Origin: Microbulbifer sediminum
GTDB taxonomy: Bacteria > Pseudomonadota > Gammaproteobacteria > Pseudomonadales > Cellvibrionaceae
Assembly: GCF_021729035.1 (NCBI RefSeq)
Contig: NZ_JAJSAP010000005.1
Location: 310,001-374,000 of the forward strand
Length of the DNA stretch: 64,000 bases
Direction: 5' to 3'
Position numbers and translations under genes: made by a program
Shown: positions 16,596 to 26,343 of the stretch, piece by piece
Numbering within the stretch: position 1 is the first letter of the stretch
Layout of the letters: the number at the start of each line of letters is the position of its first letter
Notes under the pieces: model-generated
What the model saw: only the letters and a program-made list of their open reading frames with translations
What the model was told of the DNA's origin: nothing
Databases searched by the model: none

Positions 16596-17186
16596 ATGAT
16601 AAAGACAATTGCCACCGCCCTGCTCGGCTCGCTGGTGGCCATCGCGGCCCTGGCCGACGACAAGCGGCCGCTGGTGGAGCTGAAGACCGACCTGGGCACC
16701 GTGCGGGTGGAGCTCTACGCCGATAAAGCCCCCGCGACCGTGGAAAACTTCCTCCAGTACGTGGACAGTGGTTTCTACAACGGGGTAATTTTCCACCGTG
16801 TAATACCGGGCTTTATGGCCCAGACCGGGGGGCATACCTTCGACTTCCAGGAGAAAGAGACCCGCGAGCCGGTGGTCAACGAATCCGACAACGGCCTGCA
16901 GAACGTGCGCGGCACCCTGTCGATGGCCCGGACAGAAGAGCCTGACAGCGCAACCTCGCAGTTCTTCATCAACTACGGGGACAATACACGGCTGGACGGC
17001 AGCGCGGACAAACCGGGGTATACGGTTTTCGGCAAGGTCGTCAGTGGCATGGAAGTGGTCGACCGGATCGGTGAGGAGCCGCGGGGCCTCTATCGCGCCT
17101 TCCCCGACGCTCCCAACACGCCCGTGCGCATCCTCGAGGCGAAGCGCATCGACGACAGCACTGTCGCCAGCAAGGACCAGGAGTAA
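16596..17186 (+). CDS. Periplasmic cyclophilin-type peptidyl-prolyl isomerase
   Basis: This is a 196-residue PPIase. The signal peptide (MIKTIATALLGSLVAIAALA) is followed by DDKRP, so cleavage after ALA and export are likely. The cyclophilin core shows VIFHRVIPGFMAQTGG, NVRGTLSMAR and SATSQFFINYGDN, including the catalytic Arg in FHRV and the Gln/Phe active-site residues. It resembles PpiA more than PpiB because it is exported. ATG 16596 lies nine bases after AAGGAG; an in-frame TTG at 16587 is too close to that site. pdxJ starts three bases after its stop. Confidence 0.93.
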   Translation: MIKTIATALLGSLVAIAALADDKRPLVELKTDLGTVRVELYADKAPATVENFLQYVDSGFYNGVIFHRVIPGFMAQTGGHTFDFQEKETREPVVNESDNGLQNVRGTLSMARTEEPDSATSQFFINYGDNTRLDGSADKPGYTVFGKVVSGMEVVDRIGEEPRGLYRAFPDAPNTPVRILEAKRIDDSTVASKDQE

Positions 17187-17189
17187 CCG

Positions 17190-17948
17190 GTGATTGACCT
17201 CAGCGTAAACCTCAACAAGATCGCCCTGATCCGCAATTCCCGCGAGGGGAACTACCCGGATGTGGTCGCCCATGGTCGCGTCTGCCTGGATGCCGGCGCC
17301 CAGGGACTGACCGTGCACCCGCGCCCGGATCAGCGCCATATCCGCCCGGGTGATGTGCGCGACCTGGCAGAGCTGTGTCGCCCACTGAATGGCGTCGAGT
17401 TCAATGTCGAGGGCAACCCGTTTGCCGAGCCCCTGGCCGACTACCCGGGCCTGTTGCCACTGGCGCTGGAAACCCGCCCGGACCAGTGCACCCTGGTTCC
17501 CGACAGTAACGACCAGCTGACCTCCGACCATGGTTTTGACTTGCGCCGTGACGGTGAAAGGCTGGAGCCGATCATCGCCAGGCTCAAGGCTGCCAATATC
17601 CGTGTCAGCCTGTTCATGGACCCGGATCCGGAGCAGATCGGCCTGGCCCGCGAGGTCGGCGCGGATCGTATCGAGCTCTACACCGGCCCGTATGCAGAGG
17701 CTGTGGCCAGCCAGAGCCCGGAACTCGACAGCATTTTCGCCGCCCACTGCGCTGCCGCCGAGCACGCGCTGCAGCAGGGGCTGGGGGTCAACGCCGGGCA
17801 CGACCTGAACCTGATCAACCTGCCGCGTTACCGCAACCTGCCCGGCCTGCAGGAAGTCTCCATCGGCCATGCGCTGACGGTGGACGCCATCGCCATGGGC
17901 CTGGGCAATGCGGTGAACGCTTACCTGAACTGTCTCGCCGGCAACTGA
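17190..17948 (+). CDS. pdxJ: Pyridoxine 5'-phosphate synthase
   Basis: This 252-residue TIM-barrel enzyme condenses 1-deoxyxylulose 5-phosphate with 3-amino-2-oxopropyl phosphate, the last ring-forming step of DXP-dependent vitamin B6 synthesis. Recognisable parts are MIDLSVNLNKIALIRNSR, GLTVHPRPDQRHI, VEFNVEGNP, CTLVPDSNDQLTSDHG, RVSLFMDPDPEQIG, RIELYTGPYA and VNAGHDLNL. The Thr after LV in most PdxJ is replaced by Ser-Asn here, as in a divergent PdxJ branch. The GTG start follows AGGAG. It is not with recO or acpS, its usual neighbours, but between a cyclophilin and a Rossmann protein that it overlaps by one base. Confidence 0.92.
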   Translation: MIDLSVNLNKIALIRNSREGNYPDVVAHGRVCLDAGAQGLTVHPRPDQRHIRPGDVRDLAELCRPLNGVEFNVEGNPFAEPLADYPGLLPLALETRPDQCTLVPDSNDQLTSDHGFDLRRDGERLEPIIARLKAANIRVSLFMDPDPEQIGLAREVGADRIELYTGPYAEAVASQSPELDSIFAAHCAAAEHALQQGLGVNAGHDLNLINLPRYRNLPGLQEVSIGHALTVDAIAMGLGNAVNAYLNCLAGN

Positions 17949-18832
17949 TGCGCACGCTGAATATTGTCGGTGCCGGCAGGCTTGGCCGCACCCTCGGTCG
18001 CCTGTGGCAGGAAAATGGCTTCTTCCGGGTGCAGGCCGTCTGCAACCGCAGCGAAGGCAGCAGCCGGGCCGCAGCACAATTTATTGCTGCCGGTAACCCG
18101 GGGGCACTGCCCCGGGTTTTCACTGACATTGCACAGATGCCCCCTGCGGACTGCTGGTTGCTGGCTACCGGTGACCGCCAGATCGCTGCGGCGGCCCGGG
18201 AGCTGGCCACATCCGGACTGGCGCGCGAAGCGGTGGTGTTTCATTGCAGCGGCGCTCTCGATGCCTCGACCCTGGCGCCCTGCCACCCGGCGGCACTGGC
18301 CAGCGCCCATCCGGTACACAGTTTCGCCGAGCCCCAGCAGTCCCTGCACACTCTGGCCGGCAGCACGGTTGCCCTCGAGGGTGACGAGACCGCGGTCACC
18401 CTGCTGCAAGAAGCTTTTGTGGCCCTGGACTGCCGGCCGCTGTCACTGGCGGGAGCTGACAAATCCCTGTACCACGCCGCCTCGGTGCTGGGCTGCAACT
18501 ACCTCACCGCGCTGCTCGACCTGAGCCTGCGAGCCTACGAGCGCGCCGGCATCGGTCGTGAGCAGGCGCTGGCAATGCTGGGCCCAATCGCCACCCAGAC
18601 CCTGGAAAACAACCTGCGCCTGGGTCCCGAAGGCGCCCTCACCGGCCCCATCGCCCGCGGTGATATCGATACCGTACAGGCTCACCTGGCTGCCCTCGAA
18701 GCCACGGATCCGGTGCTGCTGCAATGCTACCGACAGCTGGGGCGAGCCTGCGTGCAAGTTGCGCAGCGCGGCCATCTGGATCGCGACAGCGCAGCCAGGC
18801 TAGAACAACTATTGAGTGAACAAGAACCTTGA
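17948..18832 (+). CDS. Rossmann-like/DUF2520 domain oxidoreductase-type protein
   Basis: This 294-residue protein has an N-terminal nucleotide-binding Rossmann fold (LNIVGAGRLGRTLGRLW, with the GxGxxG pattern at residues 8-13) and a C-terminal helical DUF2520 domain (from about residue 150: LSLAGADKSLYHAASVLGCNYLTAL). The layout resembles 6-phosphogluconate-dehydrogenase-type and ketopantoate-reductase-like enzymes. The substrate is unknown. It overlaps pdxJ at its start and the methyltransferase gene at its end, so the three are translationally coupled. Coupling with PdxJ hints at a B6-linked or 2-oxoacid role, which is speculation. Confidence 0.8.
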   Translation: MRTLNIVGAGRLGRTLGRLWQENGFFRVQAVCNRSEGSSRAAAQFIAAGNPGALPRVFTDIAQMPPADCWLLATGDRQIAAAARELATSGLAREAVVFHCSGALDASTLAPCHPAALASAHPVHSFAEPQQSLHTLAGSTVALEGDETAVTLLQEAFVALDCRPLSLAGADKSLYHAASVLGCNYLTALLDLSLRAYERAGIGREQALAMLGPIATQTLENNLRLGPEGALTGPIARGDIDTVQAHLAALEATDPVLLQCYRQLGRACVQVAQRGHLDRDSAARLEQLLSEQEP

Positions 18833-19602
18833 ACGATTCGCCGGAATATCGCCGCAAAAAGGCCTTTTACGACAGCCTGCTAACCATCTACGGACGCAAG
18901 CCGGTGTTGGAAGCACTGGAGGATTTCTCCCTGCCGGTCCACAAGCTGCACCTGGCCGTGAGCAACCGGCGGGACGCGGTGATGGCGCGTATCGAACAGC
19001 TGGCCGGTGAACGGCACATCGAGGTTGCACACCACGACCGCAAATCACTCTCGCGCATTTCCAGGAATGCGCGCCAGGACCAGGGAGTTGCCCTGGACCT
19101 GGCCCCGCCGCTGTATGGGAACGCCACAGATTTCCTCCAGGAGCGACAGGGCAACCACTATGAATTGCTGGCCCTCGACGGGATCACCAACCCCCAGAAC
19201 CTGGGCATGATCATCCGTTCCGCCTGCGCCGGGGGCATCGACGGCATCATCCTGCCACGCAAGGGCTGTGCCCAGATTGATCCGCTGGTCATCAAGGCCA
19301 GCACCGGCACATTGTTCAAGACTCGCCTGCTGCGCTGCGATGAGCTTGGCCCCGCCCTGGCCCGTTTCCGTGAGAGCGGCGCACGGGTATACGGGCTCTC
19401 CTCCCACGCCAGTGAAACCCTGGCGGGCATCGGCACCGGACAGGCGAATATCTTTGTCCTCGGTAACGAAACCCATGGTGTAAGCGATGCAGTGGCAAAG
19501 CAGTGCTCGAACAGCATCCGCATCCCCATGCACAATGACGTCGAGAGTCTCAACGTCGCTGTCACCGCAGCCCTGATCAGCTTTCGCCACCAGCTGCAGT
19601 AA
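18829..19602 (+). CDS. TrmH/SpoU-family RNA 2'-O-methyltransferase
   Basis: This is a 257-residue SPOUT methyltransferase. The three SpoU motifs are NPQNLGMIIRSACAGGIDG (motif 1), FVLGNETHGVSDAVAKQC (motif 2) and IPMHNDVESLNVAVTAAL (motif 3, knot region). An N-terminal substrate-binding domain of about 95 residues is present. The sequence suits the TrmH/RlmB group, but tRNA and rRNA targets cannot be told apart by eye. The start is a TTG whose last bases overlap the previous TGA (TTGA); there is no upstream ATG in frame that avoids the preceding gene. Confidence 0.82.
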   Translation: MNDSPEYRRKKAFYDSLLTIYGRKPVLEALEDFSLPVHKLHLAVSNRRDAVMARIEQLAGERHIEVAHHDRKSLSRISRNARQDQGVALDLAPPLYGNATDFLQERQGNHYELLALDGITNPQNLGMIIRSACAGGIDGIILPRKGCAQIDPLVIKASTGTLFKTRLLRCDELGPALARFRESGARVYGLSSHASETLAGIGTGQANIFVLGNETHGVSDAVAKQCSNSIRIPMHNDVESLNVAVTAALISFRHQLQ

Positions 19603-19703
19603 GCCAACCTGACTCAACCCTTTGTGCCGACGCAACGCCAGGGCACCACTGCCCGGAACGGCGGCACACCCCACCTGCCTCCTCTCCCCCTCTCTGCGCT
19701 TGT

Positions 19704-19718
19704 GTCATTAAAAATGAC
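19704..19718. promoter_or_regulatory. Inverted repeat upstream of the OmpA-family gene
   Basis: GTCATT and AATGAC flank three A, a perfect 15-base dyad. A weak promoter-like TTGGAT (19737) with TAAATA 17 bases on lies just downstream. The dyad could be an operator; I cannot name a regulator. Confidence 0.3.
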
Positions 19719-19854
19719 CGCTTCTGCGCCAATTACTTGGATAACTGACGCGTCTGGACTAAATAACTCAAAGGCGCGGTGCTGACAGAAAAATTTTGCC
19801 GGAATCGGCCGCACCGCGGAATGACGCCAATAACTCCAACAAGGAAGTCACCCG

Positions 19855-20886
19855 ATGCAGATTTCACGCCCATTGTTGCTATCCCTGGCCATCGCCACCA
19901 GCCTGCCAGCCGGCGCTGCGGGCCCTGAAGATGGCTACCTGGACCTGCTGCCCTATTTCTCCCGTGTCGATAGCGAACGCAATACCGACCCCGACGCGCT
20001 GGGATTACGGGCAGCCTATGGCTGGGGCTACGAGGGCCCCTGGTATAACGAGGTACAGGTTTTCGGCGCCATTTTTGAAACCGACAATGAATTCACCGAT
20101 TTCTACAACTACGGCGTGGGATTTGATGTCTCGTACCACTTTGGCGACCGGCAGGCCTATACGCCCTACCTGCTTGCCGGCGTCGGCGTCGCCCGTAACG
20201 ACGTAATTCCCGACGTCGACGATGACACCGAGGGCTTTGCGAACCTGGCCGCCGGGATTACCACGGAGGAAATCTCCCGCCGCGGTATCCGCCTGCGGGC
20301 AGAGGTGCGCTACGTCCACGACTTTTTCAAGAATGGCCGGAACGACTGGCAACTGGGCTTTGGGATAAGCATACCACTCCGCTGCCCGCCGCCACCCGTC
20401 ATCGCCCTGGCCCCACCACCGCCGGAACGCGGCCCGGTCGAGGTCAATATGGCGGACTCGGACGGGGACGGAGTGCTCGACCGTGACGATCGCTGCCCCG
20501 ATACCCTGCCCGGCGCCCAGGTGGACAGCGAGGGCTGCGTGATCGCCAACCAGACCATCACCCTCGAGGACGTGCGCTTCGAATTTAATTCCGATCGCCT
20601 GACCCCCGCCGCCCGCGATGACCTGCAACAGGCTGTCCGGGCCCTGCGCAACCAGCCCGGCTCGGCCGTGGAGATTGCCGGGCACACCGACAGCCTCGGC
20701 AACGACAACTACAACCTGCGCCTGTCACAGAAACGCGCCAATGCCGTGCGGGCCTTCCTGATCAGCAATGGTATCGATGCCGGCCGCATTGCAGCCAACG
20801 GTTATGGTGAGCAACAGCCAGTGGCACCGAATGACACAGAAGCCGGCCGGGCCCAGAACCGCCGCGTGGAAATGCGCTTCCGCTGA
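19855..20886 (+). CDS. OmpA-family outer-membrane protein with thrombospondin type 3-like repeat
   Basis: This is a 343-residue protein. The signal peptide ends near LPAGAAG. A short beta-barrel-like domain (about 25-180) shows alternating aromatic strands such as LRAAYGWGYEGPWYNEVQVFG and VGFDVSYHFGDRQAYTPYL. A Pro-rich linker (PPPPVIALAPPPPERG) and a calcium-binding TSP3-like unit (DSDGDGVLDRDDRCPDTLPG) follow. The peptidoglycan-binding OmpA C domain (about 235-343) has VRFEFNSDRLTPAAR, IAGHTDSLGNDNYNLRLSQK and GYGEQQPVAPN. It probably links outer membrane to cell wall. It stands alone, facing guaA across a 408-base gap. Confidence 0.9.
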   Translation: MQISRPLLLSLAIATSLPAGAAGPEDGYLDLLPYFSRVDSERNTDPDALGLRAAYGWGYEGPWYNEVQVFGAIFETDNEFTDFYNYGVGFDVSYHFGDRQAYTPYLLAGVGVARNDVIPDVDDDTEGFANLAAGITTEEISRRGIRLRAEVRYVHDFFKNGRNDWQLGFGISIPLRCPPPPVIALAPPPPERGPVEVNMADSDGDGVLDRDDRCPDTLPGAQVDSEGCVIANQTITLEDVRFEFNSDRLTPAARDDLQQAVRALRNQPGSAVEIAGHTDSLGNDNYNLRLSQKRANAVRAFLISNGIDAGRIAANGYGEQQPVAPNDTEAGRAQNRRVEMRFR

Positions 20887-20899
20887 TCCCACTCCATGC

Positions 20900-20922
20900 C
20901 GCGCCGGGGATCTCCCGGCGCG
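20900..20922 (+). terminator. Hairpin after the OmpA-family gene
   Basis: A nine-pair GC stem (CGCGCCGGG / CCCGGCGCG with one extra G-T pair) begins 14 bases after the stop. It has no T tract, so it may be a 3' stabiliser or a Rho-dependent end and not a true intrinsic terminator. Confidence 0.4.
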
Positions 20923-21259
20923 CTGCGCACATTGCCCAAGTCGGCATCCCCATGCCGCGACCGACCCTGTAAACGACTCCCGCTTTCTTATTGGACAAAT
21001 GCCATTCATGAGTCTACGCAGTCCACAGATTCTGTGGATATCTCTGTGAGCAAGTATCGGGAAAATCCCGCCAAGCCGCATGAACCGGCTGCAACCTCTT
21101 TGTGAAGAAAATTTAACCAAAGCGATAAACTGTTAAAAATCAACAAGTTAGAGAAGTCAATGAAATATGATTAGCAACAGGACGCGCTAAATCCAACGAC
21201 GACGGGCGGGAAGGAATCTTGTGGAAAGTCTTGACAGGTAAGTCCGGCAGGTAGGCGCA

Positions 21260-21288
21260 GGGCAGCGAGGTGAGATTCCTCGCTGCCC
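21260..21288. terminator. Strong hairpin downstream of guaA
   Basis: GGGCAGCGAGG and CCTCGCTGCCC form a perfect 11-pair stem with a seven-base loop, seven bases beyond the guaA stop on the minus strand. No T tract follows on either strand; on the plus strand TCAATTATT comes next. It is probably the 3' end signal of guaBA and perhaps of any plus-strand transcript in the gap. Confidence 0.5.
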
Positions 21289-21294
21289 CCTCAA

Positions 21295-22872
21295 TTATTC
21301 CCACTCAATGGTGGCGGGTGGCTTGCTTGAGACGTCGTAGACGACGCGGGAAATATGTTCAATCTCGTTGATGATGCGGTTGGACACCTTCTCGATCAGT
21401 TCGTAGGGCAGGTGCGCCCAGCGGGCCGTCATAAAGTCGACAGTCTCGACGGCGCGCAGTGCCACCACGTACTCGTAGCGACGCCCATCGCCGACCACGC
21501 CCACGGACTTGACCGGCAGGAACACAGCGAACGCCTGGCTGGTCTGGTGGTACCAGTCCGCGTTACGCAATTCCTCGATAAAGATAGCATCCGCCTCCCG
21601 CAGGATGTCGGCGTATTCTTTCTTTACCTCGCCGAGGATGCGCACGCCGAGACCCGGCCCCGGGAAGGGGTGGCGATAAACCATGTCATAGGGCAGGCCC
21701 AGCTCGAGGCCGATCTTGCGCACCTCATCCTTGAACAGCTCGCGCAGCGGCTCCACCAGCTCCATTTGCATTTCTTCCGGCAGGCCGCCGACATTGTGGT
21801 GTGACTTGATCACATGGGCCTTGCCGGTCTTGGCCGCTGCGGACTCGATCACGTCCGGGTAGATAGTGCCCTGGGCCAGGTACTTCACATCCCTGAGCTT
21901 GGCCGCCTCTTCGTCGAACACCTCGATAAAGGTATTGCCGATAATCTTGCGCTTGGCCTCCGGCTCGTCCTCGCCCGCCAGGCGCGACAGGAACAGGTCC
22001 TCCTTGTCCGCGCGGATCACCTTGACGCCCATGTTGTCGGCGAACATCTCCATCACCTGGTCGCCCTCCTGCTTGCGCAGCAGGCCGTTGTCCACGAACA
22101 CACAGGTGAGCTGGTCGCCAATGGCCTTATGCAGCAGCGCCGCCACCACCGAACTGTCCACCCCGCCGGAGAGGCCCAGCAACACCTTGTCCTTGCCCAC
22201 CTGGGCACGGACCTTCTCGATGGAATCCTCGATAATGTTTGCCGGGGTCCAGAGCTTCTTACACCCGCACAGGCCGATGACGAAGCGCTCATAGATGCGC
22301 ATGCCCTGCAGCGTGTGGGTCACCTCGGGGTGGAACTGGACACCGTAGAAATGCTTTTCGGGATGATACATACCGGCGATCGGGCAGGAATCCGTAGAGG
22401 CCATCAGCTCGAAGCCCTCCGGCATCTGCACAACCTTGTCGCCGTGGCTCATCCACACATCCAGCAGCCCGTGGCCATCGCCATCCAGGTGATCCTTGAT
22501 GTCATCGAGCAGCGCGGAGCTGCCCTCAACCCGTACCTGCGCATAGCCGAATTCACGGATATTGCTGCCCTGCACCGCACCGCCCAGTTGATGAGCCATG
22601 GTCTGCATGCCGTAGCAGATACCCAGAACCGGCACCCCCAGTTCAAATACCGCGCCCGGTGCCCGCGGGGAGCCCTCTTCCGGTACCGACTCCGGGCCGC
22701 CGGCCAGGATGATGCCCTGCGGGTTGTACTCGCGGATCTCCTCGTCGGTCATGTCGAAGGCGCGGATCTCGGAGAATACGCCCAGCTCGCGCACGCGACG
22801 GGCAATCAATTGGGTGTACTGGGAACCGAAGTCGAGAATCAGGATTCGGCTGGCATGGATATCTTGGGACAT
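21295..22872 (-). CDS. guaA: GMP synthase (glutamine-hydrolysing)
   Basis: This 525-residue enzyme aminates XMP to GMP with glutamine and ATP. The class I amidotransferase domain (about 1-200) has the nucleophile Cys in VLGICYGMQ and the His/Glu pair in [11 protein letters not shown]. The ATP-pyrophosphatase domain has the P-loop [17 protein letters not shown]. The C-terminal XMP-binding/dimerisation domain ends in [11 protein letters not shown], the universal GuaA tail. It is transcribed after guaB with a 100-base gap that holds a perfect 12-pair hairpin. Confidence 0.97.
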   Translation of the reverse strand: MSQDIHASRILILDFGSQYTQLIARRVRELGVFSEIRAFDMTDEEIREYNPQGIILAGGPESVPEEGSPRAPGAVFELGVPVLGICYGMQTMAHQLGGAVQGSNIREFGYAQVRVEGSSALLDDIKDHLDGDGHGLLDVWMSHGDKVVQMPEGFELMASTDSCPIAGMYHPEKHFYGVQFHPEVTHTLQGMRIYERFVIGLCGCKKLWTPANIIEDSIEKVRAQVGKDKVLLGLSGGVDSSVVAALLHKAIGDQLTCVFVDNGLLRKQEGDQVMEMFADNMGVKVIRADKEDLFLSRLAGEDEPEAKRKIIGNTFIEVFDEEAAKLRDVKYLAQGTIYPDVIESAAAKTGKAHVIKSHHNVGGLPEEMQMELVEPLRELFKDEVRKIGLELGLPYDMVYRHPFPGPGLGVRILGEVKKEYADILREADAIFIEELRNADWYHQTSQAFAVFLPVKSVGVVGDGRRYEYVVALRAVETVDFMTARWAHLPYELIEKVSNRIINEIEHISRVVYDVSSKPPATIEWE

Positions 22873-22910
22873 GGCTTACTCGATTGTTACAGGGTGGAGG
22901 CCCAGAAACT

Positions 22911-22937
22911 GCGAGCGGACCCCGTGGGTCCGCTCGC
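22911..22937 (-). other. Intercistronic hairpin between guaB and guaA
   Basis: GCGAGCGGACCC and GGGTCCGCTCGC form a perfect 12-pair stem around CGT, midway between the guaB stop and the guaA start. There is no T tract, so it is more likely an mRNA-stability or processing element than a terminator. Confidence 0.5.
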
Positions 22938-22972
22938 CATCAATCATGATAGTTGCTCAAATAAAGGGGCTA

Positions 22973-24466
<1,494 letters not shown>

Positions 24467-24502
24467 TCAAACCTCGAAATAGCGGGATTGGGTATCGGCG
24501 CG

Positions 24503-24530
24503 ATTATAGCGGCAAGATCGCCGGCGTCAA
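24503..24530 (-). promoter_or_regulatory. guaBA promoter, sigma-70 type with GC-rich discriminator
   Basis: On the minus strand TTGACG (24530-24525), a 16-base spacer and TATAAT (24508-24503) form a near-consensus promoter. The bases right after -10 are CGCGCC, a GC-rich discriminator of the sort found at stringently controlled promoters such as E. coli guaB. The start codon is about 36-43 bases downstream of the -10. Confidence 0.8.
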
Positions 24531-24619
24531 AAGACTATTTGCTTTTTTTACCAAATACCTTTACCTGCCACCGCGTTACTGCAATATTGGCCCGCCCCGA
24601 GGACTTTGGCGAGACTTAC

Positions 24620-25984
24620 ATGCTCACAGGCAACCAATCCCACCCTCCCGGTAACCGCCCCAACCGCAGCGTCCTGACCGTCAGCGACCTCAACCGGGAG
24701 GTAAAGCACCTGCTGGAGAGCAGCATTCCGCTGCTGTGGGTCAGTGGTGAGATCTCCAATTTTGCCGCCCCAAGCTCCGGGCACTGGTACTTCACCCTGA
24801 AGGATGCTCGCGCCCAGGTGCGCTGCGCCATGTTCCGGGGCCGCAACCGGGCGGTCCGCTTCCGTCCCGACAACGGCCGCGAGGTCCTGCTCCGGGTAAG
24901 AGTCGGCCTTTACGAGGGGCGCGGCGAGTACCAGCTGGTCGTCGAGCATATGGAGGAGGCCGGCCTGGGTGCACTGATGCGCCAGCTGGAGGAGCTGAAA
25001 GCCCGCCTGCAGGCCGAGGGGCTGTTCGACCCGGCACGCAAGCGCCCCCTGCCTTTCCTCCCCGGTAATATCGGCATTGTAACGTCGCCCACCGGGGCCG
25101 CCGTGCGGGACATGATCCACGTACTGGGGCGGCGCCACCCGGCGGCGGAAATCGGTCTCTGGCCGGTCCAGGTGCAGGGCCGCGAAGCCGCCGGCCAGAT
25201 AGCCGCGGCCATCGCCCGCGCCGGCAACTCTGGCAGGCACGACCTCCTGATCGTGGGCCGCGGCGGTGGCTCCATCGAGGACCTGTGGCCGTTCAACGAA
25301 GAAATCGTCGCCCGGGCCATTGCCGCCTGCCCTATTCCGGTCATTTCGGCCGTTGGTCACGAGACCGATACCACGGTATCTGACCTGGTTGCGGACCTGC
25401 GCGCCCCGACGCCTTCCGCAGCGGCGGAAATTGCCAGCGCCAATGCGGTGGAACTGTGGCAGGGCGTGGAAGCCCTCCGCCAGCGCCTGCTGCGCGCGAC
25501 ACAGATACAACTGCGTCACCTGAGACAGCGCCTGGAGGCCACCCGCAACCGCATCCGCCACCCCCGTGAACAGCTGCAGAATCGCGCCCAGCGCCTCGAC
25601 CACCTCGAGCTGCGGCTGCAGGGCGCGGTGCAGCAGCACCTGCACAACCGCCAGCGGGAATTACAGCTGGTCAGCCGGGCCTTCGCCCACTACCACCCGG
25701 AGCGCGAACTGGAGCGGCGACGCCAGCTTGCCGGCTCGGCGGCGGCGCAATTGCAACGCGCCATGGAAACATTCCTGCAAAAACGACGGGAACAGCTAGG
25801 GCACAGCAGCCAGCTATTGCACAACGTGAGTCCGCTGGCGGTGCTGCAACGGGGCTACGCCATTGTCAGGAATGAACAGGGAGAGGTGCAGAAACAGGCC
25901 CGCAGCCTCACCGCAGGGCAACGCCTGCACACCCGCCTGGCGGACGGTGAATTTACCGCCGTTGTGGAGCAGGTCTCCGAATAG
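24620..25984 (+). CDS. xseA: Exodeoxyribonuclease VII large subunit
   Basis: This 454-residue catalytic subunit of the single-strand DNA exonuclease works with XseB, which is not in the window. The OB-fold lies near residues 18-110 (SVLTVSDLNREVKHLLE, LLWVSGEISNFAAPSSGHWYF). The catalytic domain has GNIGIVTSPTGAAVRDM, LIVGRGGGSIEDLWPFN and PVISAVGHETDTTVSDLVAD. A long Gln/Arg/Leu coiled coil follows and the protein ends with SPLAVLQRGYAIV. ATG 24620 fits the family; the open frame back to 24488 is not protein-like. xseA opposite guaB is a common arrangement. Confidence 0.95.
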   Translation: MLTGNQSHPPGNRPNRSVLTVSDLNREVKHLLESSIPLLWVSGEISNFAAPSSGHWYFTLKDARAQVRCAMFRGRNRAVRFRPDNGREVLLRVRVGLYEGRGEYQLVVEHMEEAGLGALMRQLEELKARLQAEGLFDPARKRPLPFLPGNIGIVTSPTGAAVRDMIHVLGRRHPAAEIGLWPVQVQGREAAGQIAAAIARAGNSGRHDLLIVGRGGGSIEDLWPFNEEIVARAIAACPIPVISAVGHETDTTVSDLVADLRAPTPSAAAEIASANAVELWQGVEALRQRLLRATQIQLRHLRQRLEATRNRIRHPREQLQNRAQRLDHLELRLQGAVQQHLHNRQRELQLVSRAFAHYHPERELERRRQLAGSAAAQLQRAMETFLQKRREQLGHSSQLLHNVSPLAVLQRGYAIVRNEQGEVQKQARSLTAGQRLHTRLADGEFTAVVEQVSE

Positions 25985-26343
25985 CGCCACCGGCAACCGG
26001 GGCGCTGCAAACACATCCGCCACCAATCCATTCCAACCCCGGAAGGATGTACATGAGGGGCTGCACTTCCGCCCCCTGGCCCCCGCTACACAAACCAATG
26101 CAGCGCCAGGCCGACACGGTAGCAATCAGCGGCAACCAGTGACCGTCACAGATGTATCCACAACCTCGCTGCTACCACACGGATCGCCAGGGGTTCCGAA
26201 GCCCCATGACCAGGGCGTCAACCACCGCCGGATTCAATACCCACTCCCGTAGATACTGCCGCTGCAGGGCAATATGAGCGGGAAATGGCTCGCACGCACC
26301 CCGACTCTACACTTGGGGCCAGTGACGTCTGCCGGAGTTCGCG
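25985..26343. other. Gene-free gap between xseA and the transglycosylase gene
   Basis: I see no protein-like frame, no clear terminator after xseA and no recognisable promoter. GGAGTTCGCG just before 26344 is the ribosome site of the next gene. Confidence 0.6.

Larger units (their letters stand above)
20887..21294. other. Gene-free gap between convergent genes, AT-richer than its surroundings
   Basis: No protein-like frame is visible. A GC-rich hairpin lies at 20900-20922. From about 20985 to 21230 the DNA is clearly AT-richer than the rest of the window and contains promoter-like TTGTGA (near 21100) and GATAAA elements. A strong hairpin closes the gap at 21260-21288. The middle could hold a small RNA; no known RNA family is recognisable. 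Confidence 0.4.

Noticed and set aside
15939..18077. A 712-codon open frame on the minus strand
   Set aside because: It runs antisense to the SH3, cyclophilin and pdxJ genes, which have clear motifs. High GC content keeps antisense frames open.
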